Source: Micropterix aruncella
Taxonomy: Eukaryota > Arthropoda > Insecta > Lepidoptera > Micropterigidae
Direction of reading: 5' to 3'
DNA length: 64,000 nt
Assembly: GCA_944548615.1 (NCBI GenBank)
Contig: OX155957.1
Coordinates: forward strand, 2,240,435-2,304,434
The first letter of the stretch is position 1. The number at the start of each line of letters is the position of its first letter. Below are positions 1 to 10,149 of this stretch, in pieces. The position numbers and the translations under genes are program-made. The notes beneath the pieces were generated by a model that ran no database searches, was not told where the DNA came from, and saw only the letters and a program-made list of their open reading frames with translations.

Positions 1-607
1 TATTGGGTTTTTAGAATCAATCGATCCTTTATAATTAAAACTTAATTATCAATGTTAATATAGATATCCAAATAAATTCCTATACTTTTCGACGTCAGCA
101 CTACCAGTGCCATCTGCGTAGTGACGTCGAGAAATATGCTGCCATTTTCTTGTATGAGATGGTGCTATCTATTACACTATAAAATCAATGGCGATATAAA
201 CGTTTTGAAAAGTAAACCAAATACGAATTTGATATCACCAATTGAGGGAGCGATAAATTATATAAAAAATATGTATATTGTTTTGATTTGTGATTATTTT
301 TACTTAATTTAAAAATTGTATGTTATTTCATTTTTATAAACAATATTTAATAATTTAGTTTTAGGTTTCTATTTTGTGTTCTTTTAATTCCCTAAATATT
401 CTTGCTCATTATTTCGGAATGACTTTTAAAAAAAAATATGAACCAAAATAACCTAAATGTTGATATTTTAAAATGTTTTTAATATTGTACTATTAAATGG
501 CAGATTTTGTTGCACTAAAATGTTGTAAAAATCCACCTATAACCTAACACCACTAACTACTTTAAATAAAGATAAAAATAAAAAAAAATATCATAAACAA
601 CAATTAC
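1..607. other. CUL5 intron 2 with a dispersed repeat
   Basis: This is the part of the second CUL5 intron that lies in the window, directly after the splice donor at 607-606 (minus strand). I found no exon in it. Positions 1-230 resemble 24270-24510: both run from a TTGGGT(G)TTTATAATCAATCG-like start through ATCAATGTTA to a GACGTCAGCACTACCAGTGCC-like block, so this is an unclassified dispersed repeat. Around 89-133 there is an imperfect hairpin with TCGACGTCA and TGACGTCGA arms. The rest is simple AT-rich sequence. Confidence 0.5.
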
Positions 608-1250
608 CATAAGATTCCCGCACGCCTATAACTAACTGCGAATCGAAAGCCTCTCCGTTTCGTTCCGCATGCACCAGCTTCATGGCAGAATCCTGAAGCC
701 TTTGTTTTATATCTAGAAATATGCTCTGATTCCACGAGTCCAGCATCAATTTCCGTACGATACTCTCCTCGGTTGTGCTCCCGGATTTTTTATTAGTGCC
801 GTAGCTCCCCGCAGTCTTGTGCCACAGCGACGCCTCTAGCTGGCGAAAGGGAGTCGGCAAATAGTTGCACTGAGTAAAGAATTTCCTCCATTCCGTTATG
901 TACGCTTTAAGCAGGGCCTGCTCCTCGCATTGCGCTAGTACTCTCGCTTGTGCTTGCTTGATAAAAGCTACGATATCGTCCTGGAGGGCGTCGCGCACCT
1001 TCACGGGCCCTTTCTCGTCCCACAAGCAGACCAAATGAACGGAATAAAATAGGTCCTGCCATTCCATTTGTGTTACCGGCTCCTGCTCGAGTAATTTCAA
1101 AACGATCGGCCTCATGGAGGGCCATTTCTCCTCGAAAACTAACTGGCCTTTATCCTGCGGAAAGAAAACAAGAAAAAAATCATTATTATCAATCTAACCT
1201 ACAACATGACAATAATTCACGAAATAACCAACTTTAAGCATCGCTGCCAT
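608..1250 (-). CDS. CUL5: Cullin-5, N-terminal exons 1 and 2 (partial gene)
   Basis: Cullin-5 is the scaffold of CRL5 ubiquitin ligases: its N-terminal cullin repeats bind elongin B/C-SOCS-box adaptors and its C-terminus binds RBX2. Two exons are visible. Exon 1 is only 18 nt (1250-1233, MAAMLK). Exon 2 runs 1154-608 after a CCGCAG acceptor and ends with a split codon before a GTAATT donor. Exon 2 encodes DKGQLVFEEKW, MRPIVLKLLEQE, VCLWDEKGP, FIKQAQARVL, WRKFFTQC, SIVRKLMLDSWN and FDSQLVIGVRESY, all hallmarks of the first CUL5 cullin repeat, close to vertebrate CUL5. The phases join cleanly (0 between exons 1 and 2, 1 at the end of exon 2). The remaining roughly 600 residues, including the cullin-homology domain and neddylation site, must lie beyond the left edge. 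The exon 1 donor (GTTGGT) is weak and the intron is only 78 bp, so exon 1 is less certain than exon 2. Confidence 0.93.
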
Positions 1251-1690
1251 AATAATAATACTGGTTATTGAATTGCACACTAACTAATCCACATTTTCAT
1301 TGCAAATTAACTGTGAAAATTAAATAACAAATCGGCGGCGGACATTTCGCGAAACCGGACAAATTTGACTTTACATGAACAGTGTTGCCACTTGCGCAAT
1401 TATCTCAACAAAGATTATCGTACATTTTAAAATGTATTTTACATTCACGAAGCTCTATTCACCAAGAAAAATTACAAAACTGTAAATGTAATTCACCTAG
1501 GATGGCATTCTAAACAAATATATATATTTTTTTATTTTTTTAATTTTATTTTTTGTTAAAACAAACAGCATAAAAAAATAACATATAAGCATAATATATA
1601 ACAGTAGTAAAGCCAATGATGTTTTAAATTATTTGCTATATAAGGATTACAAAATATGCTGAACAATACAATACAAAGAAAACCAAAAAG
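1251..1690. promoter_or_regulatory. CUL5 upstream region
   Basis: About 440 bp upstream of the CUL5 start codon. It has one locally GC-rich patch near 1330-1360 (ATCGGCGGCGGACATTTCGCG), which could belong to a promoter, followed by AT-rich sequence. I saw no clear TATA box or reading frame. The promoter role is inferred from position only. Confidence 0.3.
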
Positions 1691-1699
1691 AATTTAAAA

Positions 1700-2763
1700 C
1701 TAACAGTTAAAATCGCTACGTGTGAGTGTATGGGTGTTGGTGTGTGTTTGTGCGATGGAGAGCGTACATGTGTGCGTGTGGCTGTGTTTGCGATCTGATA
1801 ATCAGCTTTTCACGTACCTCCTTTTGGTGGTTAAATATGTCAATATCGTTAAAGCATACATTGTATGCATGCATAACGCGCGGCAATAACGAATTGGAAC
1901 CATAGTTAGTGTTGAACCTTGGTACGTAAAAAGTTAAGTGAGCACGCGCGAGTCGGGAAGACATTCGTATGCTCACCCTACTCAGGAGGTAGGTATGGAC
2001 TGTCCAACCCAGTATGAACGATTTTATGTAGAAACGACATATCTGATACTACTCGCCGGTCCTCTAACGTCTCTAAACCATAGCGTTGCATACCTTCAGC
2101 GTACGACAAGCCGTTGGAAAATAAGCGAAAATTTAGATGACGTATAATTCGTTTGTGAATACGCTCAATCCTCAGCTTGTATGTAGCATACTGCGGAGAC
2201 CAACTATTAAAAGCAAATTCAAGCATGCTTTTACATCCTCGAATACTCTTACCAGGTGTGGAACCCCTACTTCATAAAAGACATTGAACTGCTGGAGAAA
2301 GTGTAAAGGCGGGCAACCAAGATGGTTCCATCCCTAAGGAACAAGCCTTATGAAAACCGCTTGGATGCACTGGGTCTTACTACACTTGAGCAAAGAAGAC
2401 AAAGAGGGGACCTCATCGAGACGTTTAAGATTCTGAATGGTCATTATGATGTAGCCAACCTTAATGCAATGTACACAATGAACACCAACGAGAAACTCCG
2501 TGGACATTCCTTAAAACTAAACCGAAACAGTTTTAGTTCCAACCCAAGAAAGTACTTTTTGACTAACCGAGTGGTGGACTCTTGGAACAAACTACCACAA
2601 GAAGTGATAAGTGCTATCTCAGTGAATGGTTTTAAAAATCTACTAGACAAACATTTAAATGGCAATTAAAAAGTGTAAGGAATAAAATAAAATAAAGACA
2701 AACAGTACACTCAACACGTGAAGTACACGCATCAGCTGCAAAAGCTGCTAGTGTATATAAATA

Positions 2764-2797
<34 letters not shown>

Positions 2798-2975
2798 CTG
2801 CGTACGTATGCGACATAAACCGTCTTCAAATAATGAGTGTTTTTAAGAGATCTACAAACTCTCATAATAAAACCGAGGGTGCTGTAGGTAAGCCCTGTTG
2901 ACGACTGAATCAATGTGCTTATCCATTATAAGCTTGCGGTCTAAGCGCACTCGATCTACTTCCAGGATTTCATCA
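1700..2975 (-). mobile_element. Jockey/I-type LINE 3' fragment, minus strand, split by another LINE
   Basis: The minus strand encodes the C-terminal part of a non-LTR reverse transcriptase in two blocks. Block 1 (2975-2792) reads DRKLIMDKHIDSVV, then LGFIMRVCRSLKN and VYVAYVRS, the usual segment after the RT palm (LGV..D.KL..HI, LGFI.R). Block 2 (2229-1700) continues with LEFAFNSWSPQYATYKLRIE, YGLETLEDRRVVSDM, and after a frameshift near 1977 FYVPRFNTNYGSNSLLPR. Joining the blocks restores the conserved order; the interruption at 2230-2791 is a separate LINE on the other strand. The copy is 5'-truncated and frameshifted, hence dead. Confidence 0.75.
2230..2791 (+). mobile_element. CR1/L2-like LINE 3' fragment nested in the minus-strand LINE
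   Basis: The plus strand reads ...YQVWNPYFIKDIELLEKV, a stop codon where related copies have Gln, then RRATK and an open stretch at 2322-2669 containing RLDALGLTTLEQRRQRGDLI and RVVDSWNKLPQEV. This is the C-terminal tail typical of CR1/L2-type retrotransposons. It ends in a (TAA)n tail at about 2759-2791. The host LINE contains ...CAAGCATGCTGCG...; here ATGCT is found on both sides (2224-2228 and 2792-2796), a 5-bp target duplication. Severely 5'-truncated. Confidence 0.75.
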
Positions 2976-3691
2976 TTGCCAATTGTATATTAAAGATAAT
3001 CAGATTGATATTTCGAGAAAATGTGATTTTATGGCACTTAGCTACATTTATAGAAAGTTTACGCTGTTCACAAAACCGATGTTAGGTACGTCTTTTCTCA
3101 ATGAATGGAATATTAATTTTACGACACACTATTTGCTCGGGTCAGACTCAGAATATAATGTTTTATCAAAATGAAAAAAGCGTTTGTTCTTGAAGCAATA
3201 TAATGTTATAAATTAAATAACATCCAGTGAAAGACAGCTTCATTTCACATTTAAAAAAAATTATTATCGTACTGCGGATAATTAATTACCCGCTCTACTT
3301 ATTCTGGGCTACTCTGACCAATACGCCCCGAAGTAGCGCTACATAGAAAACCTACTTGATTGGCTGAAGATCCCTGCATTTTGAAAAACAGCCGAACAGG
3401 TAGCTTTTCTAAGTATCGCTTTTTACGCACAGAACGCAGCCGTTGGGAAAGCGACGTCGCGTCGCCGCTCTAAATGTCATTTTCCGTGTTTTGTGTTTAT
3501 AATTCGATGCAAACTTTCACAATCGCGAAATTAAACGACTAACAATTATATATCATCTTTGGATTATACGTTATATCAGCGCCATATGCGCCGCAGTGGT
3601 TTTCACAAATGAAAAGGGCGTGAACGGTGTTAGATTTTTGCAAACATCCGGTGAAAGGAGAATGCTTGAAGGTTTCTAAGAATTATTAAAT
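2976..3691. promoter_or_regulatory. Upstream region and 5' UTR of the NUDT18-like gene
   Basis: About 700 bp without a gene. The left half is AT-rich and featureless. From about 3320 on it becomes richer in CG, with GCGACGTCGCGTCGCC near 3450, and leads into the Nudix hydrolase start at 3692. The 5' UTR probably lies in 3480-3691 and the promoter just before it, but no TATA or initiator is clear enough to mark. Confidence 0.3.
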
Positions 3692-4705
3692 ATGCCGCAA
3701 TCGATCGATGCAAGTATAGAGAGACTAATCGAAGGGTCAGGCCTCGAAACGCCCGAAAGCTCTCTCTGTGATTTTTCTATCGCGGAGCAAAATGCAGCAG
3801 CCGAAGCACAAGGGATACAGGCGAGCGCTCCTTCTAAATTTAAGCCGTTGATCGGTGAGAATATCACGTATGTCGTCGCTTGTGTGATCGTTAATAACGA
3901 TAATGAAGTGTTGATGATTCAAGAAGCTAAGGAATCGTGCGCCGGGAAGTGGTATCTCCCCGCGGGGCGCATGGAGAAAGGTGAGTCGATCGTCGCCGCT
4001 ACCGAACGCGAAGTGTTGGAAGAGACCGGTTTGGAAGTGCGATTGACGAGTTTGCTCGCCGTCGAAACCGCGGGAGGCTCCTGGTTCCGCTTCGTTTTAA
4101 CCGGTGACGTCATCGGGGGAGAACTCAAGACGCCGGCGAAAGCAGATAAAGAATCGTTACAAGCGAAGTGGATCAGCGATCTGAAAGAAATTACTCTGCG
4201 GGCGAATGACATTGTTTCTCTGATCGAACGAGCGCGTAATTATAAATTCCGCGGCGGCGACCGCAGCTGGCATTGCGAAATCTTACCCGTCCCGCCGACG
4301 CACGGCGCCAACCTGCTCCGGCTGATAATCGTCGTGAAGAAACGCTCCACGAACAAAGTCCACATCCTCCTCAGCGAGAAGAACGCTTTGCATTTCCCGA
4401 CGGCCGAAATCAACCCGACAAAAAACATCCACTCGACGCTGCGGAAATTCATGGTGGACATGTTCGGGTCGGATGTGCCGCAGCACAAGCCGCACGGGCT
4501 CCTCTCCGTTGAGCATGCTGTGACTTCGTCGTCGCAAGGGGATGGAGTCTGTCTAACGCTTTTGGTACTCTTCCGGCCGCCTCTGGAAGAAGTGCCCATC
4601 ATTGGCAAATGTTCGTGGCACGAAGTCTCCGAACAGAACGGAGTCAAGCTCTCGAGAATCGTCTCATCGAAGAACTCTCTGTTAGTCTTAAACGTCGTAC
4701 GTTAA
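3692..4705 (+). CDS. NUDT18: NUDT18-like Nudix hydrolase (8-oxo-dGDP phosphatase type)
   Basis: A 337-residue intact single-exon gene; human NUDT18 is of similar size (323 aa). NUDT18/MTH3 family enzymes hydrolyse oxidised nucleoside diphosphates such as 8-oxo-dGDP to the monophosphate, keeping damaged nucleotides out of DNA and RNA. The Nudix fold begins near residue 58 (ITYVVACVIVNNDNEVLMIQE). The Nudix box is perfect at residues 92-114: G92, E98, R106-E107, E110-E111, G113. KWYLPAGRMEKGE just before and inside it is typical of NUDT18. The C-terminal half (from about 200) is the less conserved extension with motifs such as HGLLSVEHA. The Met at 3692 gives an N-terminal leader of about 55 residues before the fold. 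No signal peptide is seen; cytosolic action is expected. A Penelope-like fragment starts about 30 bp after the stop, so the 3' UTR may be formed by transposon sequence. Confidence 0.93.
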   Translation: MPQSIDASIERLIEGSGLETPESSLCDFSIAEQNAAAEAQGIQASAPSKFKPLIGENITYVVACVIVNNDNEVLMIQEAKESCAGKWYLPAGRMEKGESIVAATEREVLEETGLEVRLTSLLAVETAGGSWFRFVLTGDVIGGELKTPAKADKESLQAKWISDLKEITLRANDIVSLIERARNYKFRGGDRSWHCEILPVPPTHGANLLRLIIVVKKRSTNKVHILLSEKNALHFPTAEINPTKNIHSTLRKFMVDMFGSDVPQHKPHGLLSVEHAVTSSSQGDGVCLTLLVLFRPPLEEVPIIGKCSWHEVSEQNGVKLSRIVSSKNSLLVLNVVR

Positions 4706-4734
4706 TATAAAATCGAAAACTATTGCAGTTGTTT

Positions 4735-5360
4735 GACTTTATAAATAGGACTAAAACGGATTTACCGCACGAAATTTGTAGCAACCGATGTTGCAGTCTC
4801 CGTTATCCTGGGTAAACTGAAGTGTCATCTGTTGTCATTCTTTGTTGTTCTGCGGGTAGGCGGAAAACTGCTGCTGTTACTACGCAGAATATAGCAGTGC
4901 AGTTTGCTGTGCAAATTCTGAATATCCGCCATGCACCCTACACACTATATCTCGTTTCGCGCATGTACTCGGCGATGGATGCTGAAAAAATTTTAAGAAG
5001 AGGATTCCATATAGTAGAGGTTGAAACCTTTGTCTCTATTGAAGTTCGGGGTTCCTCTTATTTCAATTGCTCCCAGATCATGCGGGGAAAGTAAATAAAA
5101 GATCCTGCCTGGCAGCTAGAAAGATCATAGCTTATTATGATATTAAGGTATATTGGAATAATGTCAAGGTAATTTTCCGGAACCTTCCCCATACTGTTAT
5201 AATCTGTGTAGTAACAGTGGCACTTTGTTGGTAACCAGCAGAACAACAATGGGTGACAACTGATAGCACTTCAGTGTACCCTGGACTATGGCAGTCGCAA
5301 TATCGGGCGCTTCAAATTTCGCACAATAAATCGTCTTTCTCTTATTTATAATGTCGTTTG
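4735..5360. mobile_element. Penelope-like element remnants in inverted orientation
   Basis: Positions 4735-5105 (minus) match the C-terminal coding part and 3' end of the Penelope-like element at 38632-40364: the minus strand encodes FYFPRMI, then E...EIR.TPNFNRD and, downstream, the ACCCGCA(G/A)AACAAC segment and the terminal CTATTTATAAA. Positions about 5180-5350 (plus) match the same 3' end in the opposite orientation (TAGTAACAG, CAGAACAACAATGG, CTTATTTATAATG). So two 3' ends face outward from a central joint. Coding sequence is broken. The element sits directly behind the NUDT18-like gene. Confidence 0.7.
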
Positions 5361-5711
5361 TTAACTTTTAATAACAATTAGATCTGTTATTATGTATTTA
5401 AAATAGGTGATGGAATTTTTATTTATTCAATTTGTATAAAGTTTCAACTAACCAAAATATTAATCATTCCAAATACTTTACATTCCTCGAATAATTTTAA
5501 ATAATTATTGAAAAATGCCATTTTAAAAATATTGTTAGCATTTGTTTTATTATGTAAAAACGGTGCTATTTTTATGAATCTCATCTATGTATTATTTATT
5601 TATTACAGTGCGGAAGAGTCGTGATTATTATTAATTAAAAATAAAAGTTTATAACCCGTTATTTTTGTTTTGTCATTAACAACTAAAACGCGCTCAGCTC
5701 TACGGCCCTTT
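5361..5711. other. Intergenic AT-rich sequence
   Basis: About 350 bp of AT-rich sequence between the Penelope-like remnant and a hAT-like element. I see no gene, repeat or regulatory signal. Confidence 0.4.
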
Positions 5712-5719
5712 GACTAGAA

Positions 5720-6996
5720 TGATGATTTTCAACCAGTGGGTCGCGACCGTATAACTACTAGACCCTGTGACCAGCCTGAGAATGCGTCAACTGAACAGAA
5801 AGAGACAGCAGCCTATAGTACCCCCTCCATCCTTGTCTAGTCGTGCATTCATGGAGACACGTACATATATCAATATGGCAACGCGTTTATATCACTATGG
5901 CAACGCTTCGACGCCATAAGTCTGCTATGCTATGGATAAACGCGCATGCGCAACTAGACAAGGATGAAGGGAGTCTCATATGCCCCTATCTCTTTCTATT
6001 CGGTGAACGCATTCACTCACAGCCCGCCTTTGCACTAACATTCTCTATTTCCGTTACCACTTTGGTTGTGACCCCCTCTTTAAAATTGAAAAACAGAATT
6101 AATTGTTTTTACAAAAACTTTATTTATTGGATTTTATGTATTTATTTGTTTGTTTCAAATATTAATAATATTTGAAACAATATAAAATTATGATAAACAA
6201 TATTAATAATATTTAAAACAAACAAATAATAAACAAATAAATAATATTAGACGATTCGTCTGTAAGAGCATTACAGACAAATCCAATTCGCCCTTAAATA
6301 TTAAATCTTGAGTGTAAGTCCATAATAACTGACTTAAATAAGTAAACTAATGCTAATATTGAACAAAAAAAACATAAAAGTAAGTTAAACAAAGATTATG
6401 ATAAACATGAGATAGCAGCGAGTGCAATTTTAGATGCAGAAGGAATATACAAAAGATGTATATTTCACTGGGTACCTTAGGAATTAAGGAGACCTATAAC
6501 CAAAAATATTTGTACGATGGCACAGCACATTAAACAATAGATGCGATCCCTTCGCTGTGTAATTTACCGGTACGTACAGTTCAAACTTACATAGTATATG
6601 GCAAATAATTAGTTCCATGAATTAATTTATATGCAAATATATTTAGGAAAATATATCGATGTGTTTCAAGTGTTGTATACCTATAACAATTATATAGTAG
6701 AAACATTACATTACTATTTTTAAACTGTTTGCATATGCGAATAACAAAACCGACCATTTTGCTAGTACGATAGCAAATATTTATAATATATGTACGGTAA
6801 TTCAACCGCGTATCAAATGTAATTCCCAGTCCCTCACCTCGGTTGACCTTTTTTGTTTATGGGAAAAGGCAAGGTGTTTCTTCTTGGATGCTTACAGTTA
6901 CGGTTGTGGAAGAGAAAACAGTCTAAGGGGGTTCGCGTAAGACTTTTTTTTTCACTAAAAAGGGGGTCGCGATCTAAAAAAGGTTGAAAAGCACTG
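5720..6996. mobile_element. hAT-like non-autonomous DNA transposon
   Basis: A 1277-bp element flanked by a perfect 8-bp target duplication GACTAGAA (5712-5719 and 6997-7004), the length produced by hAT transposases. Ends: the left end contains GATTTTCAACC and the right end GGTTGAAAAGCACTG, matching 11 of 15 positions as terminal inverted repeats. Subterminal GGGTCGCGACC (left) and GGGGGTCGCGATC (right) also mirror each other. No transposase frame is visible. Inside is a 31-bp near-perfect palindrome at 6150-6180 (14-bp arms, 3-nt loop). Confidence 0.75.
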
Positions 6997-7004
6997 GACT
7001 AGAA

Positions 7005-8028
7005 TATCGTACTCTTTCTTACCCTGTATGTACCGGGATGCGACCTAATTGTAATCGCATGTTATACGATAGAATCAATCCTGAGCTAGCAGTCACCTAG
7101 CAGTGATCTCATTCAGTGGCCGGAAACTCACACAGAAAGAAAAATTGTATAGAGCAGGAGACCATAGGTCTGGCAACCTAACCATAAGCTTGCGAGAATG
7201 ATTAGTTTGCCTGACCTGCGAGACGCGTCAGTGCGCACTTGGCAAACTGTTATAATATCTTTGCCCTGACCATCGCATAGTGCGGGCGCTGGTGTCGCTG
7301 TCAGTGGTGTGACGATATTTTCACAGTAAATATTACGAGCTAAAGCAATATAGAAACTAGGCCCATTTGTTGAAATAAATACCTACGCTTCATTGAAGCG
7401 CTAGGGTTTTCACTGTTTATTTTTTGTAAAAATGAAAAGTTATTTTTAATTATTAATAAAATTATTTATTTGGTGGTACAGTTTTGATGACAATGCATTT
7501 TTATGGCATGATCATGACCTGATTTTACAGCCAGGATCAGCTCCTGACGAGGATATTCTTCCACTGTCAACAGCACAGACACACAATTTTGTATAAGAAT
7601 TCAATTATAATAGCTTATTCTAAATTTCACCACGAAGCGTGCGTCTGTGTGAGTGCGTTCGTTTCGATCGTTTGTACGTAGTTTTCTTATTGCTTTATCT
7701 AATATATTTACTGTGATATTTGGCTTTGTTTGTATTTATTTTCGTTTGGTTTTTCGCGCTTTGTGCTGCGGCGCGAAAAATTATCGAATCGACGATGGAT
7801 AAAAGTTAGTTGCTACCACAGGAAGTGTATTGTGTGCGCAGGAGAGACGATGTGACGGCATTTTTAGGTCGCGCTTTACTTTGGACGAGAAAGGTAAGTC
7901 GGAGGTTTTTAAGCCAGTATTTATTAAATTTTCTATATATTTAGGCAGTCAAATTAGGGACATCGTCTTCGGAAACCCTATATGTAAATCAACTATAACG
8001 TATTTACAGATGGAATAGCTGAAACGAG
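7005..8028. other. Unassigned sequence left of the full-length LINE
   Basis: No gene that I recognise. Near 7800-7892 an exon-like stretch ends at AGAAAG/GTAAGTC, and TTTACAG/ATGGAA at 8002-8012 looks like an acceptor. The sequence continues after the LINE insertion at 13103 (...LVDVSLEKLHEWRFVC in one frame), but stops interrupt it in every joined frame. It may be a decayed gene or transposase with a THAP-like first domain; evidence is thin. Confidence 0.25.
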
Positions 8029-8264
8029 TTAGCAATACCGAAGTCCGTCGCCGAGCGCCGGCCGAAGTGCACGTCTGCGCGCGTGTCCCAATAACCAATA
8101 ACCGAACCGAACGAAACAAAGTGAAGTATCAAGTGCCACTTGAGTGTCGAGCGGGGCGCGAGCGCCGCTAACCCGACAACCAAACGTCGCCCGCGGCGTG
8201 AGAGGCGATGACGGAGTCGGGACACACTCAAGTACCAAACGACACTAACGTGCTTTAGTGAGAT

Positions 8265-8744
8265 ATGGAGGTTGACGATGAGTGTCTAATGGACGATAAG
8301 TCGCCATTCAAAAGGACCGTGCATAACACGGCCCCAATAAACTCCAACACCGGACTAGACTCAGTGCTATGTTTTTATTGTGAGAACATAACGGAAGAAC
8401 TAAACTTTTATGACTGGATTGGTGATCAATCCATATCGAAGAACCACAAGTGCGAGTGTGGACAAGTAAGTGCTGTGAAATTATTTATTCGCAGCGAACT
8501 AGAAAGAACCAAGAACAGTCCAGCAAAGCTTAGCACAAAATATGTGCACTACCTTGCAAATACGAATAAGCTAAAACAAGGCAAAGGCCCACTATGTGAA
8601 TGCTCAGGACCACTGTTCGTCCAAGTGATGGCACAAAATGAATTTATTATTCGTGAAAGAATAATATGCACATATTGCAAGAAAACAAACCGCGTCGAAT
8701 TCAGGTGCGAAACCATAAAGCCATTGGCAAAAAAAACAAGTTGA
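8265..8744 (+). CDS. LINE ORF1 N-terminal part, Cys-rich
   Basis: A 159-residue frame beginning MEVDDECLMDD. It has paired cysteines spaced like a zinc-binding fold: CFYC, CECG, CECSG and CTYC. It ends at a stop just after a run of eight A (about 8730-8737). The following gag frame is open from 8719, overlapping by 26 nt in the +1 frame. So this is most likely the N-terminus of ORF1, separated by a one-base slip in the A-run, not a separate protein. The Cys-rich head may bind nucleic acid; that is inference. Confidence 0.6.
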   Translation: MEVDDECLMDDKSPFKRTVHNTAPINSNTGLDSVLCFYCENITEELNFYDWIGDQSISKNHKCECGQVSAVKLFIRSELERTKNSPAKLSTKYVHYLANTNKLKQGKGPLCECSGPLFVQVMAQNEFIIRERIICTYCKKTNRVEFRCETIKPLAKKTS

Positions 8745-8856
8745 AGGACCATGGACCCCGGCTGCAAGAGTAAATCATAAAAAGAAACAAACTGCCAAAG
8801 AAAATCAACAGAAATATGACAAATCTCGAGGCATTAAAAACATCGCTGCAAGAGAT

Positions 8857-10149
8857 ATGCAGAAAACATCACATGACAAGACAAGGCCCAATCCCGGCTT
8901 TCAAAGTGCTGGAACACAAGCGAAATCAAAAACTGATGAAGCCGGCATAATCACGAGAAACTCCTTCTCATTGCTTTCCCATACTGAAGAAGACCAGGAA
9001 AGTGAGTCAGATGATACTGTCTCGGTCTGGAGCGAAAATGGAGCGATCAAACGACGTCGTGTTCTTAAACCACATCTGCAGCCCATCAGTACCGAGTCGT
9101 TGCACCGAACGGTACTAAGCGGTGATACCAACACGACTTCACCTGAAGCATATAAGAAAACAGAGAGAGAGAAAAATACAAAGCGATACCCCCCGTTTAT
9201 ATGTGAATACGATGCGTGGATATCAGACAAAAACGAGTGGAAAAAAGCGAATGAAATTGCTCGAGCGACCAATTGCGTAATACGGGCGGACCCGAAAAGC
9301 AAGAAAATCATATACACACCTAAAAATAAGGAAGCACACGAGGCCATACAGAAAATGCTTAATAATGACCACAGCAAATACAATTACTACACATACGGCT
9401 GTAAAGACGATCGCCGCCCAGCTAAGAAACTTGTAGCCAAGGGTATCCGTGCTGAAGGATACACCGAGGATGAAATTAAGGCAGACATTCTTACGAGATA
9501 CGGAATCAAAGCGGAACGAGTGATCATTATGAAAAACTCAGCACTAATTCTCATTTTCCCTGGCGAAACAGATATGCGGGTAGCCCGCGACATTAAGTTT
9601 ATCTTAAGTCAGCGAGCTACGATTGAAAAATACAAAATACCAGACTCTGCGGTAACTCAGTGCAAACGGTGCTGGCAATTTGGTCATGTACAATCTCACT
9701 GTCATCGGATCGAGCAACCGGATGCTATCGAGCAACATGAGGACGGTGAAGTATGGCGCGTATGCTACAACTGTCACGAAATCGGGCATACGGCAAGACA
9801 AGCGAAATGCCCGCTATTCCAGCTTGAAATAAAAAAACAAAAAGACAGACGACAGGCTTTTGCCAAAAATAACAGACAAATGAAACAGCAGCCAATAGAA
9901 CAAGGAAATCCAGTGGTAGATGCCCCTAAATCAAGCAGTACTACACGGACTGAGGGGATAAGCTATGCGGCAGTAGCGGAAGCTTCGAGTGGCTTACAGT
10001 CTACACGCAAGTATTCTGAGAATAAAGATGAAGGAAAGGCGTCACCTGATCTACTCTGTAAGGCAAGAGAATTAATGAAAAACCTACAAGTAAAGGGATA
10101 TTCCACAGAAACTATTCTGGACTTCGTATTGGAACTCATCAATGGATAA
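8857..10149 (+). CDS. LINE ORF1 gag-like protein with zinc knuckles
   Basis: A 430-residue nucleic-acid-binding protein of the retrotransposon, expected to coat the RNA in the particle. Two CCHC knuckles are visible: CKRCWQFGHVQSHC starting at residue 269 (CX2CX4HX4C) and CYNCHEIGHTARQAKC starting at residue 303 (CX2CX4HX6C). Before them lies an RRM-like/PRE_C2HC-like region (about 100-265, including RAEGYTEDEI and KNSALILIFPG). The N-terminal 80 residues are charged and low in complexity. The stop overlaps the ORF2 start in ATGGATAA (10142-10149). The Met at 8857 may be internal, since the frame is open back to 8719. Confidence 0.8.
   Translation: MQKTSHDKTRPNPGFQSAGTQAKSKTDEAGIITRNSFSLLSHTEEDQESESDDTVSVWSENGAIKRRRVLKPHLQPISTESLHRTVLSGDTNTTSPEAYKKTEREKNTKRYPPFICEYDAWISDKNEWKKANEIARATNCVIRADPKSKKIIYTPKNKEAHEAIQKMLNNDHSKYNYYTYGCKDDRRPAKKLVAKGIRAEGYTEDEIKADILTRYGIKAERVIIMKNSALILIFPGETDMRVARDIKFILSQRATIEKYKIPDSAVTQCKRCWQFGHVQSHCHRIEQPDAIEQHEDGEVWRVCYNCHEIGHTARQAKCPLFQLEIKKQKDRRQAFAKNNRQMKQQPIEQGNPVVDAPKSSSTTRTEGISYAAVAEASSGLQSTRKYSENKDEGKASPDLLCKARELMKNLQVKGYSTETILDFVLELING

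Noticed and set aside
1716..1976. An independent small protein
   Set aside because: It is the frameshifted continuation of the LINE RT tail (FNTNYGSNSLLPR).
3676..3867. Minus-strand frames overlapping the Nudix gene and frames in the amine-oxidase and LINE regions
   Set aside because: They lack motifs and are antisense shadows of clear coding sequence.
7800..8012. THAP-domain gene exon
   Set aside because: The Cys spacing is only loosely suggestive and stop codons interrupt every joined frame, including after removal of the LINE.
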